Source of the DNA: Pyropia haitanensis
Taxonomy: Eukaryota; Rhodophyta; Bangiophyceae; Bangiales; Bangiaceae
Assembly: GCA_008729055.1 (NCBI GenBank)
Contig: SDUX01000006.1
Span: 753,501 to 817,500 of the forward strand
Direction: 5' to 3'
DNA: 64,000 bases
How positions within the stretch are numbered: the stretch's first letter is position 1; every line of letters begins with the position of its first letter. Made by a program: the position numbers and the translations under genes. Shown here piece after piece: positions 11,057-23,000 of this stretch. The notes under the pieces were generated by a model. That model did not search any database and was not told the DNA's origin. It saw only the letters and a program-made list of their open reading frames with translations.

Positions 11057-14000
11057 GACGGTGGCCTTCTGCAGTGCACGTTGCGAAGAGCACTCGCACA
11101 GCGCGCGAGAAAAGCAGCAGCAGGCCTGCGATTGCGGCGCGAGACACGGCGCGACTACAGGCACAGAGGCGGGCCAAGGAGAGCACGCGCACAGGTGGCG
11201 ACTCGAGGGCGCTGCGTGCTGACGGAGCTGTAGACTGGGACTGGTCCACTCCTGAGTTTATCACGGATTTCGACTGTAGCGTAATTCAAAATGGATTGAA
11301 AGCCCGTTCGCGAAAGTACCCTGGACTTGAAGAAGTTTCCATGGAGGCTACTTCAGGCCTCTTGGCTCGTTCTGTCTGCTTCGTCGTTTTGTGCTCCCGC
11401 TGTTGCGACAACACGTGTCGTCACTGCCCATCGCTGTGTACAAGAGATGGAAAAAAAACTGCAGTGGAAATCAGCATTCTACGACAACCGCTGATCGCAT
11501 CTTGCGACATCGCATCAGACACAACCAAGAAGACGGCCCCTGCTGCAAGAAAATCTCCCGATGAGAGGCGACAGACGCGAGGCTGCGAGCGTATGTGGTG
11601 CACTTATCGTCACGTTTGCCCCAAGCTAAAATCGACGGCCAGTTGCGTTACGCCAGCGATGCACCAAAAACGCCCAACGACACCAGTCTTTGATGGACAT
11701 TGATGGGGAGGCGATTTCGCCCCTGCGTTGGGCCCTCTTGCACCGCCCGTGCCACCCTGCCATGTCACGAATCCGCGACCGTTTCAGTGCTGTGGGCCAA
11801 TCAGCAGTCTATATTCCGCAATCCTTCTCCTGGGTGAGGAATTGGAATTCGATGCAACACCCGGGGGAGTAACTGGTCCTGCCCGAGATCAATGGGGGCG
11901 GCTGCTGGTCCTGGATCGCTGTCACTGCCGCGGTACGGCTGCCTGCCGTGGAGCGGGGTCTATCTCGCTCCCCGTCCGTGCAGCGGTCGTCGGCTCTGCC
12001 GCAGGCGCCGCCCTCTCAACTGCCGCCATCTGCGTCATCCGTGCTGCTCTTTGCGTGTACGCAGCGCCAGGGTCGGCAGCTGCACGAGGGTTGAGGGCAT
12101 TCGCGCCTGGACCACGGCTGGGTACCCGGCCGTCGCCCGTCGCTCCCGGCTGTGTGCCGGCAAAACGGGTCTGCGAGGGCGAACGCAGCTGAAGCCCCCT
12201 CGAGGGAACGGCGGCACGACGCAGCTCCTCAGGGGCAGAGCGGTGACCAGGCAAAGCAGTCCTGGACACGATCTGAGTCCAAGCACTTGGTTCAACTTCT
12301 CCTTCACGCTGCCCAACTAGATCCTAGACAGTCCAATCAGAGCGTGAGATTTCGAGCCGTCACGACGTGACACACACGTGATCCGACTGCCACGAGCCTT
12401 GGGCCGGGGCACCTGCAGTTGATGTCAGTTCCGGGGCGGAGTTCTCGACCATCGCTAGGGGCAGTCGTTGGCCTGCGCGTTAGCCTAAAATGGGATACTC
12501 GCCGGGTCGACGACCGCCTGTTTCGATGGCCCGGTGGCCAACGCACAGTGTGATGGTCCGGCGGTGGGATTTGGGGGCAAACGTGACGATATGGGCCTTC
12601 CCCGTCCACCACCTCCGCCAATGGCTTAGTAGTAGAGATGGTGGAAACGGGCGTACGTTCCACCACCGGCACCGTGACAGTAGCCCGTCATGGCCCATAC
12701 CCTCCCCCCCCCCCCCCCCCCAACCTGACGATGCAAGCGCCGCGAAGTCGGCCGCATCGGCCCTGATCCAAAGGCGTAAGCGAGCACCATCGACACGGCC
12801 CAGCATCCCCCCGGTCCTGGGGAAGTACCAGAATAGGTGTCGGAAACACTGGTTCCGGCGGTGGCGGTCGGGACGGAAGCCGAAGAATGACATTGGCAGC
12901 ATCCATGTGTCTGAAAGCGCAGCCTCTGTCATCGACCCGGCCTCACCGGCCGCAACTGGCTTGGCATAAGCGCGGGTGTCTTCGCCGATCTGGCCGCAGC
13001 GGGCACTGCCGCGCGACGCTAGGACGAGGGCCAGCCCGGCGAGGGAGCGCGGGACGGACGAGGGACGAAGGGGGAGAAGTATAAGATTGACAGAGGGGAA
13101 GACCTGGTGGGTCGAGGACGCTAGGCAACAAGTGAACGACTGTTCTCTCTCACCTCCCCCGTCTGCCACCCCGCGTTTGCCAAGGCCATCCAATATGACC
13201 AGGTCCAGTTTGCCGTAGGAGGTGACCGTGGTATTTTCTGCAAGGCGCAATCACTTTGTTCACCACGGTCTTCACCATGTCTGTATTGTCAATGTCCGTC
13301 CGCGTTGTGGTCCGTTGTTGGCCTTTGTATTTTTTTTGCATCTGTTTTTGTTGCACTTCTTCTTGTTCTGTCATCTGCCGGGTCGTCACGCGGTTGCGTT
13401 CCCGGCGGGCACAGCAGCGGTGGGGATACGTCAGGGCACACGCCACCGCCCTCCTCCCCCCGCTTTCGCGCGGACCTCACGTGAACGACCGCCACGAGTG
13501 ATCGCGGCGGAGCTGTGCCGGCAGTGCGTCGGTGGGTGCGAGCTGTGCCGGCGGTGGGTGCGAACTGTGCTGCCGCCGCCCCGGCACCGACGGCCGCTGT
13601 TACCCGTTTTGTTACGCGCCTGACGGTGGCGTCTTGAATGCGCTTGTCGGGGGGGGCTGGGGGAGGAAGAGGGGTGGACTGTGAAAGATCGGGAACGCGG
13701 CGCTCCTGGCCGCCCCACCAGCCAAAAAGGTTGCACAAACGCGCTCAAGTACTCCCGCAACGCGCACTGGACAGGAAAAATTTAAACAGTCTGACATGAG
13801 GAGTAGTAACCTGACCGAAAGTCCAGGGAATGGTTAACGGCAGTGATGCTGGGTTTCGGAGTTGGCAACACGTGGTGGACGACGTGCTTGAGCCCGATGT
13901 GCCCGCGACCGCCCCAGACCTTTGTCCTCGACCCAACGCCGCGCGGCGTGGCTCGTGTCCCGCGCACCACCGCGGCCCCCCTCCCACCGACTGGATCGGG

Positions 14001-14067
14001 GCGCCGTCGCTGCTTCCGTTGGTGTTCCCTTGCTGCTGCTGCTGCCGCTTCTGCTGCCGCCTCCACC
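11057..14067. other. 3-kb gene-poor, lower-GC intergenic region
   Basis: No conserved protein on either strand. The longest minus-strand ORF (13250-12480) has no recognisable motif and biased composition. Two CCAATCA boxes (11797-11803 and 12333-12339) and T-rich stretches (about 13330-13370) are present, and a C18 run at 12705-12722. It separates the divergent UBLCP1 and gamma-CA-like genes, so it contains both promoters; a non-coding RNA cannot be excluded. Confidence 0.5.
11797..11803 (+). promoter_or_regulatory. CCAAT box
   Basis: CCAATCA, the NF-Y consensus core, followed 9 bases later by a TATATT-like stretch. A second copy lies at 12333-12339. Both are in the spacer between UBLCP1 and the gamma-CA-like gene. 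Motif match only. Confidence 0.3.
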
Positions 14068-15780
14068 ATGGGGCTCCGCGGGGTTATTTACGCGCTGGGC
14101 GGCGCCGCCCGCCGGGCGGGGGTGGCCATGGACGCGGCGGGCTCCAGGTTGCAGGGGCCCACCGCCTACTCTGAGTGCCGTATGTTTGTGAGGACGGGGG
14201 GAGAGAGGCGGTGGCTGGCTGAAGGGAGGACCTGTTTTTTATTTTCTTTTCGGCGGGCGTCCCGTTTTTTTGTTGTCGTTTGTGAGCTACTGCTCCCCTC
14301 CGTGGGGGTGTGGGGGGGTGCGGGCGGGCTCGTGCGGTTCGGTCCATTGGACGATATTGGACGATATTGGGGACGTGGGTGGAGGAGGCGCTACTCTTGC
14401 TAGACGCCGCTCCGCGAGGGTGTTTGCGCTTCCACATTGTACCCGCCGTAGGCGTGTGTCCGAGCAAGGCGTTCCCGTTTGACTGCTTCCGGTGCACTAT
14501 CCTCGGTCGCTGAGGCGTGGCCGTCGCCTGGGTTCCGATGCTGACCTCTGCTGATGCTCTATTCCCTTGGCCTTCTCTGGACGCGTTTTCCACCTCTCGC
14601 TCGGCTGGGGCTCGCGCAACGCTGCCGTATTTGTCCTGTTTTTGTTTCCATTTCCCCATTCGCCTGCACTCTCTGCCCCCCCCCTGCTGGCCTACAGTGT
14701 CCCGCCACCAAAACGTCCTGCCTCTCAACAGTAGCGGCAGCCCCCCCCCCACCCCTTTCCCCGCGGCGTTTGTCGCACCCACCGCGTCGGTGCTGGGCGC
14801 CGTGACGGCCACCCCCTCCGCGTCGGTGTGGTACGGCGCGACGGTGCGCGGGGACGTGGCGCCCGTGTCGCTCGCTGACCGGTCGGCTGTGATGGACGGC
14901 GCCATCGTCGGCGGTGGCGCGCGCGTGGGGGCGGGCGCCGTCGTGGGCGCCGCGGCGGTAGTGGGTGACGGGGCGGTGTTGGGGGAAGGGGCGGTGGTGG
15001 GCGCGGGCGCCGTGCTCGGGGAGGGGGTGGTGGTGGAAGCGAATGGGGTGGTGGATGCGGGTACGTTTCTTAGATGGGGAACAAGGGGCGGTGCGGGCGG
15101 ACGGGAGGCGCTGCGTTGGTGTGGGACGCTGCGGCGCCGCCGGCCTTCCGGCTGCACTGCTTGCGTTTGCGCTCGGGGGGGAGATGTGGCCGTGGCAGAC
15201 GCCCCGCCGCGGTGGCTCCTGCGCATCAGACGGCTACCCGTAGGGCTCGGCCCGTCAGCCGGGTTGTTGTAGGTGACCTACCTCGGCCTGGCCGTCAGGC
15301 GTTGCGGTCGCTCTTGTGGGGTACATCGCCAGCCACGCCGTGTAGGTGACTGACGTGCCTGGCTGTTGGCACTGTGACACCGCTTGAAGCGTCCCATCCC
15401 CACAACCTTTGCTGAGCTCCGTTGCTGCTGCAGGTGCGGTGGTGCCGTCGAAGACAACCATCCAGGCGGGCACCCGCCACTCGGGCGCGCCCGCCGTCCT
15501 GTCTGGGTCGGTTCCCGCTGCGGAGGCGGCGGCCGCCGCTGCCGCCGCTGATGAAGTGGTGACGCTCGCCGCTGCGCACGCCGCGGAAAATGCCAAGAGC
15601 GGCGCGCAGGTGCGCTCCGAGGCGCTCCTGACGGAGCTCCGTACGGAGCGCTCGCAGGACAACCTGGCACACATGGGGCTCCTCGGTAAGGAGGACGAGG
15701 TGGCGGCCACGCAGGCGGCCTGGTACGAGCGGGAAGAGCGGGAGCAGGCCGCGGCAGGTGGGCGGCGGCAGCAAGGGTAA
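14068..15780 (+). CDS. Gamma-carbonic-anhydrase-like subunit of mitochondrial complex I
   Basis: Three exons, 14068-14179, 14698-15060 and 15434-15780, keep phase exactly and give 273 aa. Exon 1 (MGLRGVIYALGGAARRAG) matches the conserved N-terminus of plant mitochondrial gamma-CAs, and the first splice restores LSRHQNVLPL. Exon 2 is the left-handed beta-helix: AFVAPTASVLGAV, SVWYGATVRGDVAPVS (the conserved WYG...RGD), then hexapeptide turns of the GAVVGAGAV type. Exon 3 gives the C-terminal helices (VTLAAAHAAENAKSGAQ). Donors are GTATGT and GTACGT; acceptors are CTACAG and CTGCAG. In plants and algae these proteins form the matrix-exposed arm of complex I. The three zinc-binding histidines of active gamma-CAs are missing; the beta-helix part of exon 2 contains no His after the WYG motif, so this is the catalytically dead gamma-CAL type. 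A possible fourth exon at 15973 does not join in phase. Confidence 0.92.
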
Positions 15781-16560
15781 CAACCTTTGAGGGGTGAAGC
15801 AGGGTGACTGGCAGGGGGGGGGGGGTGCAGTGTGGTGGTAGTGATTGCGATGGACGTGGCCGTGGGGGTGGTCTGGCGGACCACAGACGCAAAGCACGCG
15901 CCGTGTACGGGACGAGGCGTGTGCGCTGTAGAGCTGCGAGCACGGTGTCTTTCTTTTTTTCTTTTTTTTCAGTTTTGGTCGTTCGGTGTTGATGCCAGCA
16001 TCCGTACAGACCCCTGTGCTGCTCGTCTGCCGCTGTCGCCCGCGCCACTGGTGACGCGCGTCGTCCCGCTTCCCCCCTTACAAATCGACGACGCGGCCAG
16101 CCTCCCGCCGCCGCTCGTCGACGAGACCGGCTGACAACAGTGCTCGGCGGCTCTGACCTCAACGCTGACGCCATTGACGGGCACATCTCTCTGGCCTCGC
16201 CCTCCTCATCCACCTTGACGCGGCTTTGTTACAAGTCTTTACAAAGAGTGGCGGCTTTGACCCGGTGCCTGCCGCACACCACTCGGTCCCGTGGCGGTCG
16301 CCCATCCCGTTGAGCGCTCCCGCCCCCTACAATTGGTAGAGTACAAGAAGTAAACAGCCCGCATACAACATGCTTCGACCAAGGATCAGGGAGAGCACCA
16401 CAGCAGTGACAAAGGAAGAATGTGAGGAAGAAAAAGTGTCGACGGTCACGCCTGCAGTTCGCCGGCATGCCGCCCAGGCAGGCAGCGCCAGCCAAAAAAA
16501 AAAAACCACCGCGCCGCATCAGCCGCCCCGGCAGCGTCGTGACCGCCCCTACGGGGAACC
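15781..16560. other. Convergent 3' intergenic region
   Basis: Lies between the ends of the gamma-CA-like gene (+) and the thioredoxin gene (-). It holds a pyrimidine-rich CTTTTTTTTCAG at 15961-15972 that resembles a splice acceptor, followed by a plus-strand open frame to 16134, but no phase-0 donor joins it to the upstream gene. An A-rich run lies at 16495-16506. No supported gene. Confidence 0.45.
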
Positions 16561-17632
16561 CTACCCCGATGACTCGCCCGTCGACGACGATGGGGCCGCC
16601 GGCGCGCCCCAGCCAGACAACGCCGCAGCCGGCTGTGCCGCTGCTGACGCGACAGCGGGTGACGCGGCTGCCGCCACCGCGTCCGCATCGCTCGCACCGT
16701 CCGCCTCGGCCGTCGGCATGGCACACGAGCCAAGGGCGTACTCCATCACTTTTTCGCGAATGATGTGAGCGCGGGCAGGCCCGGCGTTGAAGTCCTCCAC
16801 CCGGCCGGCAGCACCAGAATAAAAGTGAAAGGTGGGAAGGTTCTTCACGCCGAGACGCCAGCATAGCTCCTGTTAAGCGGCAAAAAAGTGCCAAGAGAGC
16901 AAGAGGGAAGGGAGGGTGCAGAACAAAGGTGACAACAACAGGACGAACGGGAACCAGGAGAGCAACGACATGTTAGGGGATGTGCTCAGCGTTCATGCAC
17001 GAAACGTGACGCCGCGCACGCGACTCCCTTCGTCGCTCCCAAGCGCGCCACCCACACGAGGAGAGGCAGCACTCTGCGCTTGACGCCCGCCACCCGCCTT
17101 CCCCCCGCGATGTAGGCCTACGTCCCACACCCGGCGGGGGCACACCCAAGCGGCAACCCAAACGTACCTTGTTCGCCTCATAGTCAATCTCGTAAAAGTG
17201 GATCTCTGGGAACTCGTGCGCCAGCCGCGCCACCTTGGGCGCAATCGCACGGCAGCTGCGGCACCAGGGCGCAAAAAACTTGAGCACCGCCACCCGCTCC
17301 GCCGACGCACTTAGCATGTTCATGTAGTCGTCAAACGAGGTGATGGGCACCACCGCTTCGGCAGGGGCGGCGACCGCCGCGGCGGCGGCGGGGGCGTGCG
17401 GGCCAGCCCCTGGGTCAGAGGGGGAGGCGGCCGCGGGTGGGCGGCCGACCGCTGCCAAGGTCATGGCGGGGGTGGCAACGGTCGGGTCCGCCGCAGGCGC
17501 CGGCGCTGGCACCACACGGTGACGTGGCGGCGACGGCGCCATCCCGGGCCGCGGGGGAGGGGATGTCATCAGGCGGGAGCGCCCGGGAGTGCAGCAAAAG
17601 AGGGAAGAAGGTGTAGCCGGGATAAACGCCAT
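16561..17632 (-). CDS. Atypical thioredoxin (WCRSC active site), probably plastid-targeted
   Basis: Two exons, 17632-17168 and 16869-16561, join in phase (donor GTACGT, acceptor AACAG) into a 257-aa protein. Residues 1 to about 90 are a Ser/Pro/Ala-rich leader (MAFIPATPSSLFCC...), as expected of an organelle transit peptide. The thioredoxin domain follows: ITSFDDYMNML, LKFFAPWCRSCRAIAP (active site about residues 121-125), FPEIHFYEIDYEANK; exon 2 adds ELCWRLGVKNLPTFHFY with the cis-Pro, then a final helix. The pattern EIDYEANKELC...LPTFHFY is closest to plant ACHT-type atypical thioredoxins of the chloroplast, which pass electrons for oxidative control of photosynthetic enzymes. The active site differs from classical WCGPC and has an Arg after the first Cys. 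The C-terminal tail is Ala-rich. The start is the only ATG that gives a leader of usual length. Confidence 0.87.
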
Positions 17633-18144
17633 CGGAAACGTGGGAGGCGAAGAGGGGGGGGAGGGAGAGGAGGGGACCGCAGCCTGCGTCAACTTGGTGC
17701 AGGGGGTAGGGTGGTGCGCGATACGGGAGACGATGAAACGAGGGGTGTCGGTCGAGTGCAACAAATTCGAGGAGCACAACGCGGAACGGAGCGACGTCAA
17801 GAGTGGCGGAGAAGAGCAGCGGGTAAAGGTGGGGGTTGAAGGAGGGACGGAGGGAGGAGAGGGGTGAAGTGGCAGGCGCAACGCAGGATAAACCCCGATG
17901 GAGAGGTGCGAGGGATGAACCAACCAAGAGGGGTATGCGCAAGAGGGGTGGCGAGGTCACTGCCGAGGGCACGTCCGGAGCATGGGCAGAACACCCCCCC
18001 CGTCAGGAGGGCCCCGGAGAGGCCGTAGAAAATTTCGACCAAGACAGTTTCATCAGTGCACGACCACTTTGAAAGAGCGAAAATTCATCCATCACCGGTC
18101 TGGCAAACAGGGGCGGCGCTTCGGCTACAACACCGTAATGCCTC

Positions 18145-18561
18145 ATTGGTCGCCACATGCCTTCCGCGCTTGTGATTGGGTGTCAGAGAGTGAAGGTGGC
18201 CAACCACAGTGCGTACACGACACTCCGTGCTGTCCCGTGACAAGCAATGGCAAAGAGGCGCCGCGGGGCTTGCGCAAGAGACAGCCACCCTCGCACGCCA
18301 CCCCACACCTCTGAAATTTGTGGTGGCTTGACGCTCGCCAGCGAGCCGGCGGGCCCCGCTGGCCGTCCGCTGTCGCCGACGGTGGAGGACTCACGTGCAA
18401 GGACGGCCCGCGGACAGTCCACGGCGGCCCCGCGGTGGATGGTGGCGGATTGGGTCCCTGCGAGAGGTGGTGCGCAAAGTCGCGGGCTCGCGAAGGTCTT
18501 GCCGCCGCCGCCGCCGCCGTCGCCGCAGCCAAAATCAGTCGCGCCCCGGCGTCTGCGATTG
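18145..18561 (-). promoter_or_regulatory. Cluster of three reverse CCAAT boxes
   Basis: ATTGG cores at about 18145, 18174 and 18557, i.e. CCAAT on the minus strand, 510-930 bases upstream of the thioredoxin ATG. Three sites in 420 bases in a GC-rich genome suggest an NF-Y-type promoter. Motif match only. Confidence 0.3.
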
Positions 18562-18895
18562 GCCAACGTGTAGATATTGTGGCACAAAGAAATCGACGGC
18601 GAGAGATTCATGCGCACGGCGGCGGCCGCGGCGGCTGCCAAGCACACCCACACGCTCGCGCACGGCACGTGTACGTTTGTGTTCCGACCTGTACGTTGGT
18701 ACGGCCCAACACGTCGCGACCGGTCAACGTCGACCGCCGCGTCGGGCTCCCTCCGCGGCGTGCCGCACCACGCTGGCGCCGCAGCCGGGCCGACCGCGGC
18801 CGGGTGGGTGCTGCACGAGCGGCGGGGCGTCCGCTCTGGCGCGCGCCACGGCCTTGCCGACCGCCAACGCCAACTGGCGCTCGCACGGGTGCTGG

Positions 18896-19045
18896 CACTG
18901 CCTCTGCCGCTGCCGCTACCACTGCCGCTACCACTGCCACTACCGCTGCTGCTGCCGCTGCCGCCGTCGCTGCCGCTGCCGCTACCGTTGCCGCTGCCGC
19001 TGCCGCTACACGTCTGCCGCTGTCGCTGCCGCTGTCGCTGTCGGT
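18896..19045. repeat. CTGCCG hexamer repeat
   Basis: About 25 imperfect units of CTGCCG/CTACCA/CTGTCG type. In-phase readings give Leu-Pro or Ser-Gly repeats. The same hexamer family occurs in the aminotransferase region and in the Twinkle/RNase HII spacer. Confidence 0.85.
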
Positions 19046-20077
19046 GCCAACCCCCCCCCCCCCCCCCCGCCAGCGCGCACGCGCGCCGGCGGCGGGGGTG
19101 AGGCACGGCGCGGCACTGCGGCGGCGGCGGCGGGCCGCTGCGCGCGGCGGGCACGCGCCGCCGGTGGCGGGCGGCGGCGGCGGCCGCCGCCGCCGCCGCC
19201 GCCGCCGCCGCCCGACCGCGGCGGCGGCGTGGCGGCCCGCCCGCGGCGGCGCCGCGGCCGACGCCGCCTGGGGGTGGGCCGCCTCGCCGCGGCCGGCGTG
19301 GCCGCCGGCCGGTCGGCGGGGCGGCGTGGCGGTGCGGGCGGCGGGTCGCCGCCGCCGCGGCGGGTGCCGGCGTCGTGGTACTGGCCGCTGGGGGGGAGGG
19401 GGGGTGGTGGTTCCGGCGGCGGCCGCGGCCGCCGCCGGGGTGTCCCGCGGCCGCCGCCGCCGCGGCACAGGGGGGGGTCGTGCGGTTCGCGCAGCGGCCG
19501 CCGGCTGGCACCGCCGCTGGTGGCGGCCGTTGGCGGCGCGCCCGCGCGTGTCGCGTGGAGGTGGCGACGGTCGGCGGCGGCGGCGGCGGCGGTGGCGGCG
19601 GTGGCGGCGGCGGCGGCGGCGGCGCGCCGCACGGCGTGGCGTCCTCCCCAGTGGCGGCGGTCGTCGCGACGGGCGCGGCGGAGGGAGGACGGGCGCTGTG
19701 CGAGCCGCGGCGGCCCGCCCGTGGGCGCCCGCTGCCGGCCGCCGGCGGCCGGCCGGTGCGACGGCGGCGACGCTGCCGGGGCTTCCTCGGCGGCTCGCCC
19801 TTTCCACCCCCGCCCGCCCGCGGCGGCTGCGGCCGCCCGTGGCGGCTGGGCGCCGCCGCCGCCGCCACCGACGCCGCGGTGGGCGCCCGCCGTCGGGGGG
19901 GTGTCACCCGCGGTGGCCGCCCGTGGGCGAGGGGGACGGAGGGGGCTCAGCGGGACACGGCCTCTGGCCGAGAGGCCGATTGGTTTCGGTGCCGGACTCT
20001 TCTTTACTGGCGCACCGTCACGGGCGGTCCGCGCGGGTGCGGCGGCGCCACCGGGCGCCGCCGCCTAGGCACTATGG

Positions 20078-23000
20078 TTACGCGTCGCGGGTGGCGGCGG
20101 ACGCGACCGCCAACGCGCCGCCCGCCGGGCGGGCACGGCGTCCACCCCAGCGGCGCTCTGCCCGCCGCGCGTCGGCCGCCGGCCGCCGCGCGCGCCCCGT
20201 GATGGCCAGCCGCACGAGCGGCCGCGGCCCAAAGCCGTCGGCGCTCCGGAGGATGCGCAAGCACATCCGCCACGCGTGCGGGTGGCGCACCCCGCCGCCG
20301 CCGCCGCCGACCCTGTCCACGCGCACGCCGGCGGCGAGGAAGGATAGGACGACCGCCCGAAAGTCATCGAGCTTGCGGCACACCGGCTCGGGCACGCCCG
20401 GCAGCGCCAAGGCGGTCTGCCCCCGCCGCACCAGGTCGCCAGCGGCGGCGCCGCGGAGGCGGCGGGCATTGTCCTTGCGGTCAGCGGCTCTTGCATTCTC
20501 CACCTCCCGCACGCGGCACTCGAGCCAGGCCATCGCCATGTGCAACGGCGCGTCGCCGTCTTCGTTGCGTCGATGCACGTCGGCGCCGAGGCTCACCAGC
20601 GCCCGCACAGAAGCGGCGTCCACAGAGCTGGCGGCAAGGTGCAGCGGCGTCGTGCCCGTCTCGTCGGCGGTGGACAAGTATGGGAGCAGCTGCGGCTTGG
20701 CGAACAGCCCGACCCGCCCGTATTGGGCCGCACCGTGCATGGGCGTGCCCACCGCCTGGGCTGGCGGCTGCTCAGCCCCGAGCTGGTCCACTATCTCCGA
20801 GTGGCCGAGCGATGCAGCAATGTGTAGGGGTGTCAGACCCAAGAGGTTCACCACAGACTGGTGAGCGCCGTACTGCAACAGCAAAGTCACAGCAGCTATG
20901 CGCCCGTGGAACGCGGCGTAATGCAGCGGCGTCTGGGCGTCCTGGTCGACCGCGTTTACACCAACGCTGGGTGGATGAGCCACGTGATCGTGGCTCGCAG
21001 CCGCCCAGTCGGAAGGAACGCACTGCGGACCGTGTCCCTCGTCTGTACCGGTCGCCTCTGCAACATACGGTAGGAGAGCAGCAACGACTTCTGGCCACCC
21101 GTGCTCCGCAGCGTGATGAAGAGCAGTTCGGCCACGGCCGTCCCGAGCTGTCGTGCTGGCACCTGCTTCAAGAAGTGCAACTAGTGACCCCAGAGAAAAA
21201 TCACAAGCAGCGTTGTGCAGCGCCGTTAACCCGTCCTTGTCTGAGCTGGCCAAGTCTGCACCTGCGTTTAGTAGTGTCCGAACCGCAGCGGCGCGGCCCC
21301 AGCGCGCCGCCTCGTGCAGCGCAGTGCGTCCGTACCCGTCTAAGACGTCAACGCCGGCACCCGCGTCCAACAGTGTCCGCACTGCTGCGGCGCTGCCGCT
21401 GCGCGCCGCCATGTGCAGGGCCGTGCACCCAACGTTGTCCACGGCAAACAGGTCAGCACCCGCGTCCAACAGCATCCGCACCGACAGGGCGCTGCCACTG
21501 TCCGCCGCCTGCCGCAGCACCCAGCAGCTGGTCCTGACCGCGTCAACCACAGTGGCATTCCAGTCCAGCAACATCCGCAATGCCGCGGCGCTGCCACTGC
21601 GCGCCGCCAAGTCAAGCACGGTCCTCCAGTACTTATCCGTGACAAGCACGTTGTCACTGGCGCGCAACAGTATCCGCAACGTTGCGGTGCTGCCACTGCT
21701 CGCTGCACAGTGCAACGCCGTGCGTCCGTTCTTGTCCACTGCGACCACGTCGGCACCCGCGTCCAGCAGTGTCCGCACCGCTGTAGCGCTGCCTCTGCTC
21801 GCCGCCAGGTGCAGCGCCGTGCACCCAACGTTGTCCACGGCAAACAGGTCAGCACCCGCGTCCAGCAGTGTCCGCACCGCTGCGACGCGGCAACTGGCCG
21901 CCGCCCGGTGCAGCGCCGTGCGCCCGTCCTCGTCTGCGGCAAACAGGTCCGCACCCGCGTCCAGCAGTGTCCGCACCGCCGCGGCCCTGCCACTGCTCGC
22001 CGCCTCGTGCAGCGCCGTGCACCCGATCGTGTCAGCGCTGGTCACGTCAGCACGAGCGCCCAGCAAAGTGTGCAGCACCGCGGCGTTTCCGCTGTTCCCT
22101 GCCCCGTGAAGCGCCGTGCGCCCCTTCTTGTCTTTGGCAACTGCGTCGGCACCCGCGTCCAACAGTGTGCGCACCGCCGCGGCGCTACCACTGCGTGCGG
22201 CCTCATGTAGCGCCGTACGTCCGTCCTTGTCCGTGGCTAAAACCTCAACACCCGCATCCAGCAGTGTCTGCACAGCCGCGGCGCTGCCACTGCGTCCTGC
22301 AAAATGTAGAGTCGTGCGCCCGCGCTTGTCCGTGGTGACCACGTCTGCACCAGCGCCTAGCAGTGTCCGCAACGCCGCGGCGCTGCCACTGCGCGCCGCC
22401 CAGTGCAGCGCCGTGTGCCCGCCGCCAGTCGTGGACTCCACCTTGTCACCCGCCCTCAGGAGTGCTTTCATGGTCGCGACGTTGCCTCTGCCGGCAGCTG
22501 TGTGGAGGGGCGTGACGCGAGAAGCTACGCCAGGCCAGAAATCGTCGAAAAGGAGGCCGCGCCAAGATGCCAAGAACGGTTCTGCCCGCAATCCGACTGG
22601 AAAGGTCGTAGCCTCCACGCAGGCTCCAGCGTCCAACAGTGCCCGAACAGTCTCATCGCCGTCGTCCCTGTCCACCGCGTGAAGTGCGGTCAGCCCAGCT
22701 ATGGCGCGTGCACCCACCTTTGCGCCGACAGCCAGAAGCATCCGCACTGCTGCCGCGCTCCCACTGGACGCCGCACAGTGCAGCGGCGTTTCACCCGCGT
22801 CTGTGCTGGCCTCCACGTCCGCCCCCGCGTCGAGCAGCGCCCGGATGGCCGCGACGTGCCCAGCTTCCGCTGCACAGTGAAGGGCAGTAGCCCGACCGTC
22901 GGTGCGAGCGTCGACGGGCGTGCCAGCCGCCAGCAGCGCTCGCACAGTAGGCACATCTCCGCCGCTGGCCGCCCAGTGCAGAGCCAAAAAGCCGCCACGC

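Larger units (their letters stand above)
17633..20077. other. Intergenic, repeat-rich, no supported gene
   Basis: 17633-18560 is of moderate GC and probably contains the promoter and 5' UTR of the thioredoxin gene; three CCAAT boxes in reverse orientation occur at about 18145, 18172 and 18556. 18600-20077 is extremely GC-rich, with hexamer and GGC/GCC repeats. Long ORFs run through it on both strands, but all are low complexity (poly-Arg, poly-Pro, Gly-Ser) and show no domain. Confidence 0.5.

Noticed and set aside
12480..13250. 256-codon minus-strand ORF in the gene-poor region
   Set aside because: Looks superficially protein-like but shows no domain, repeat or splice-supported partner. Its residue mix (Arg, Gly, Trp, Ser scattered) fits a random open frame.
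15973..16134. Possible fourth exon of the gamma-CA-like gene after CTTTTTTTTCAG
   Set aside because: The open frame after the acceptor needs a phase-0 donor. The available donors (15695 GTAAGG, 15757 GTGGGC) are phase 1, and joining them gives an early stop.
18183..19907. 574-codon minus-strand ORF with Ser-Gly repeats, and overlapping plus-strand ORFs
   Set aside because: Entirely hexamer and triplet repeat. The ends resemble no protein, and both strands are equally open.
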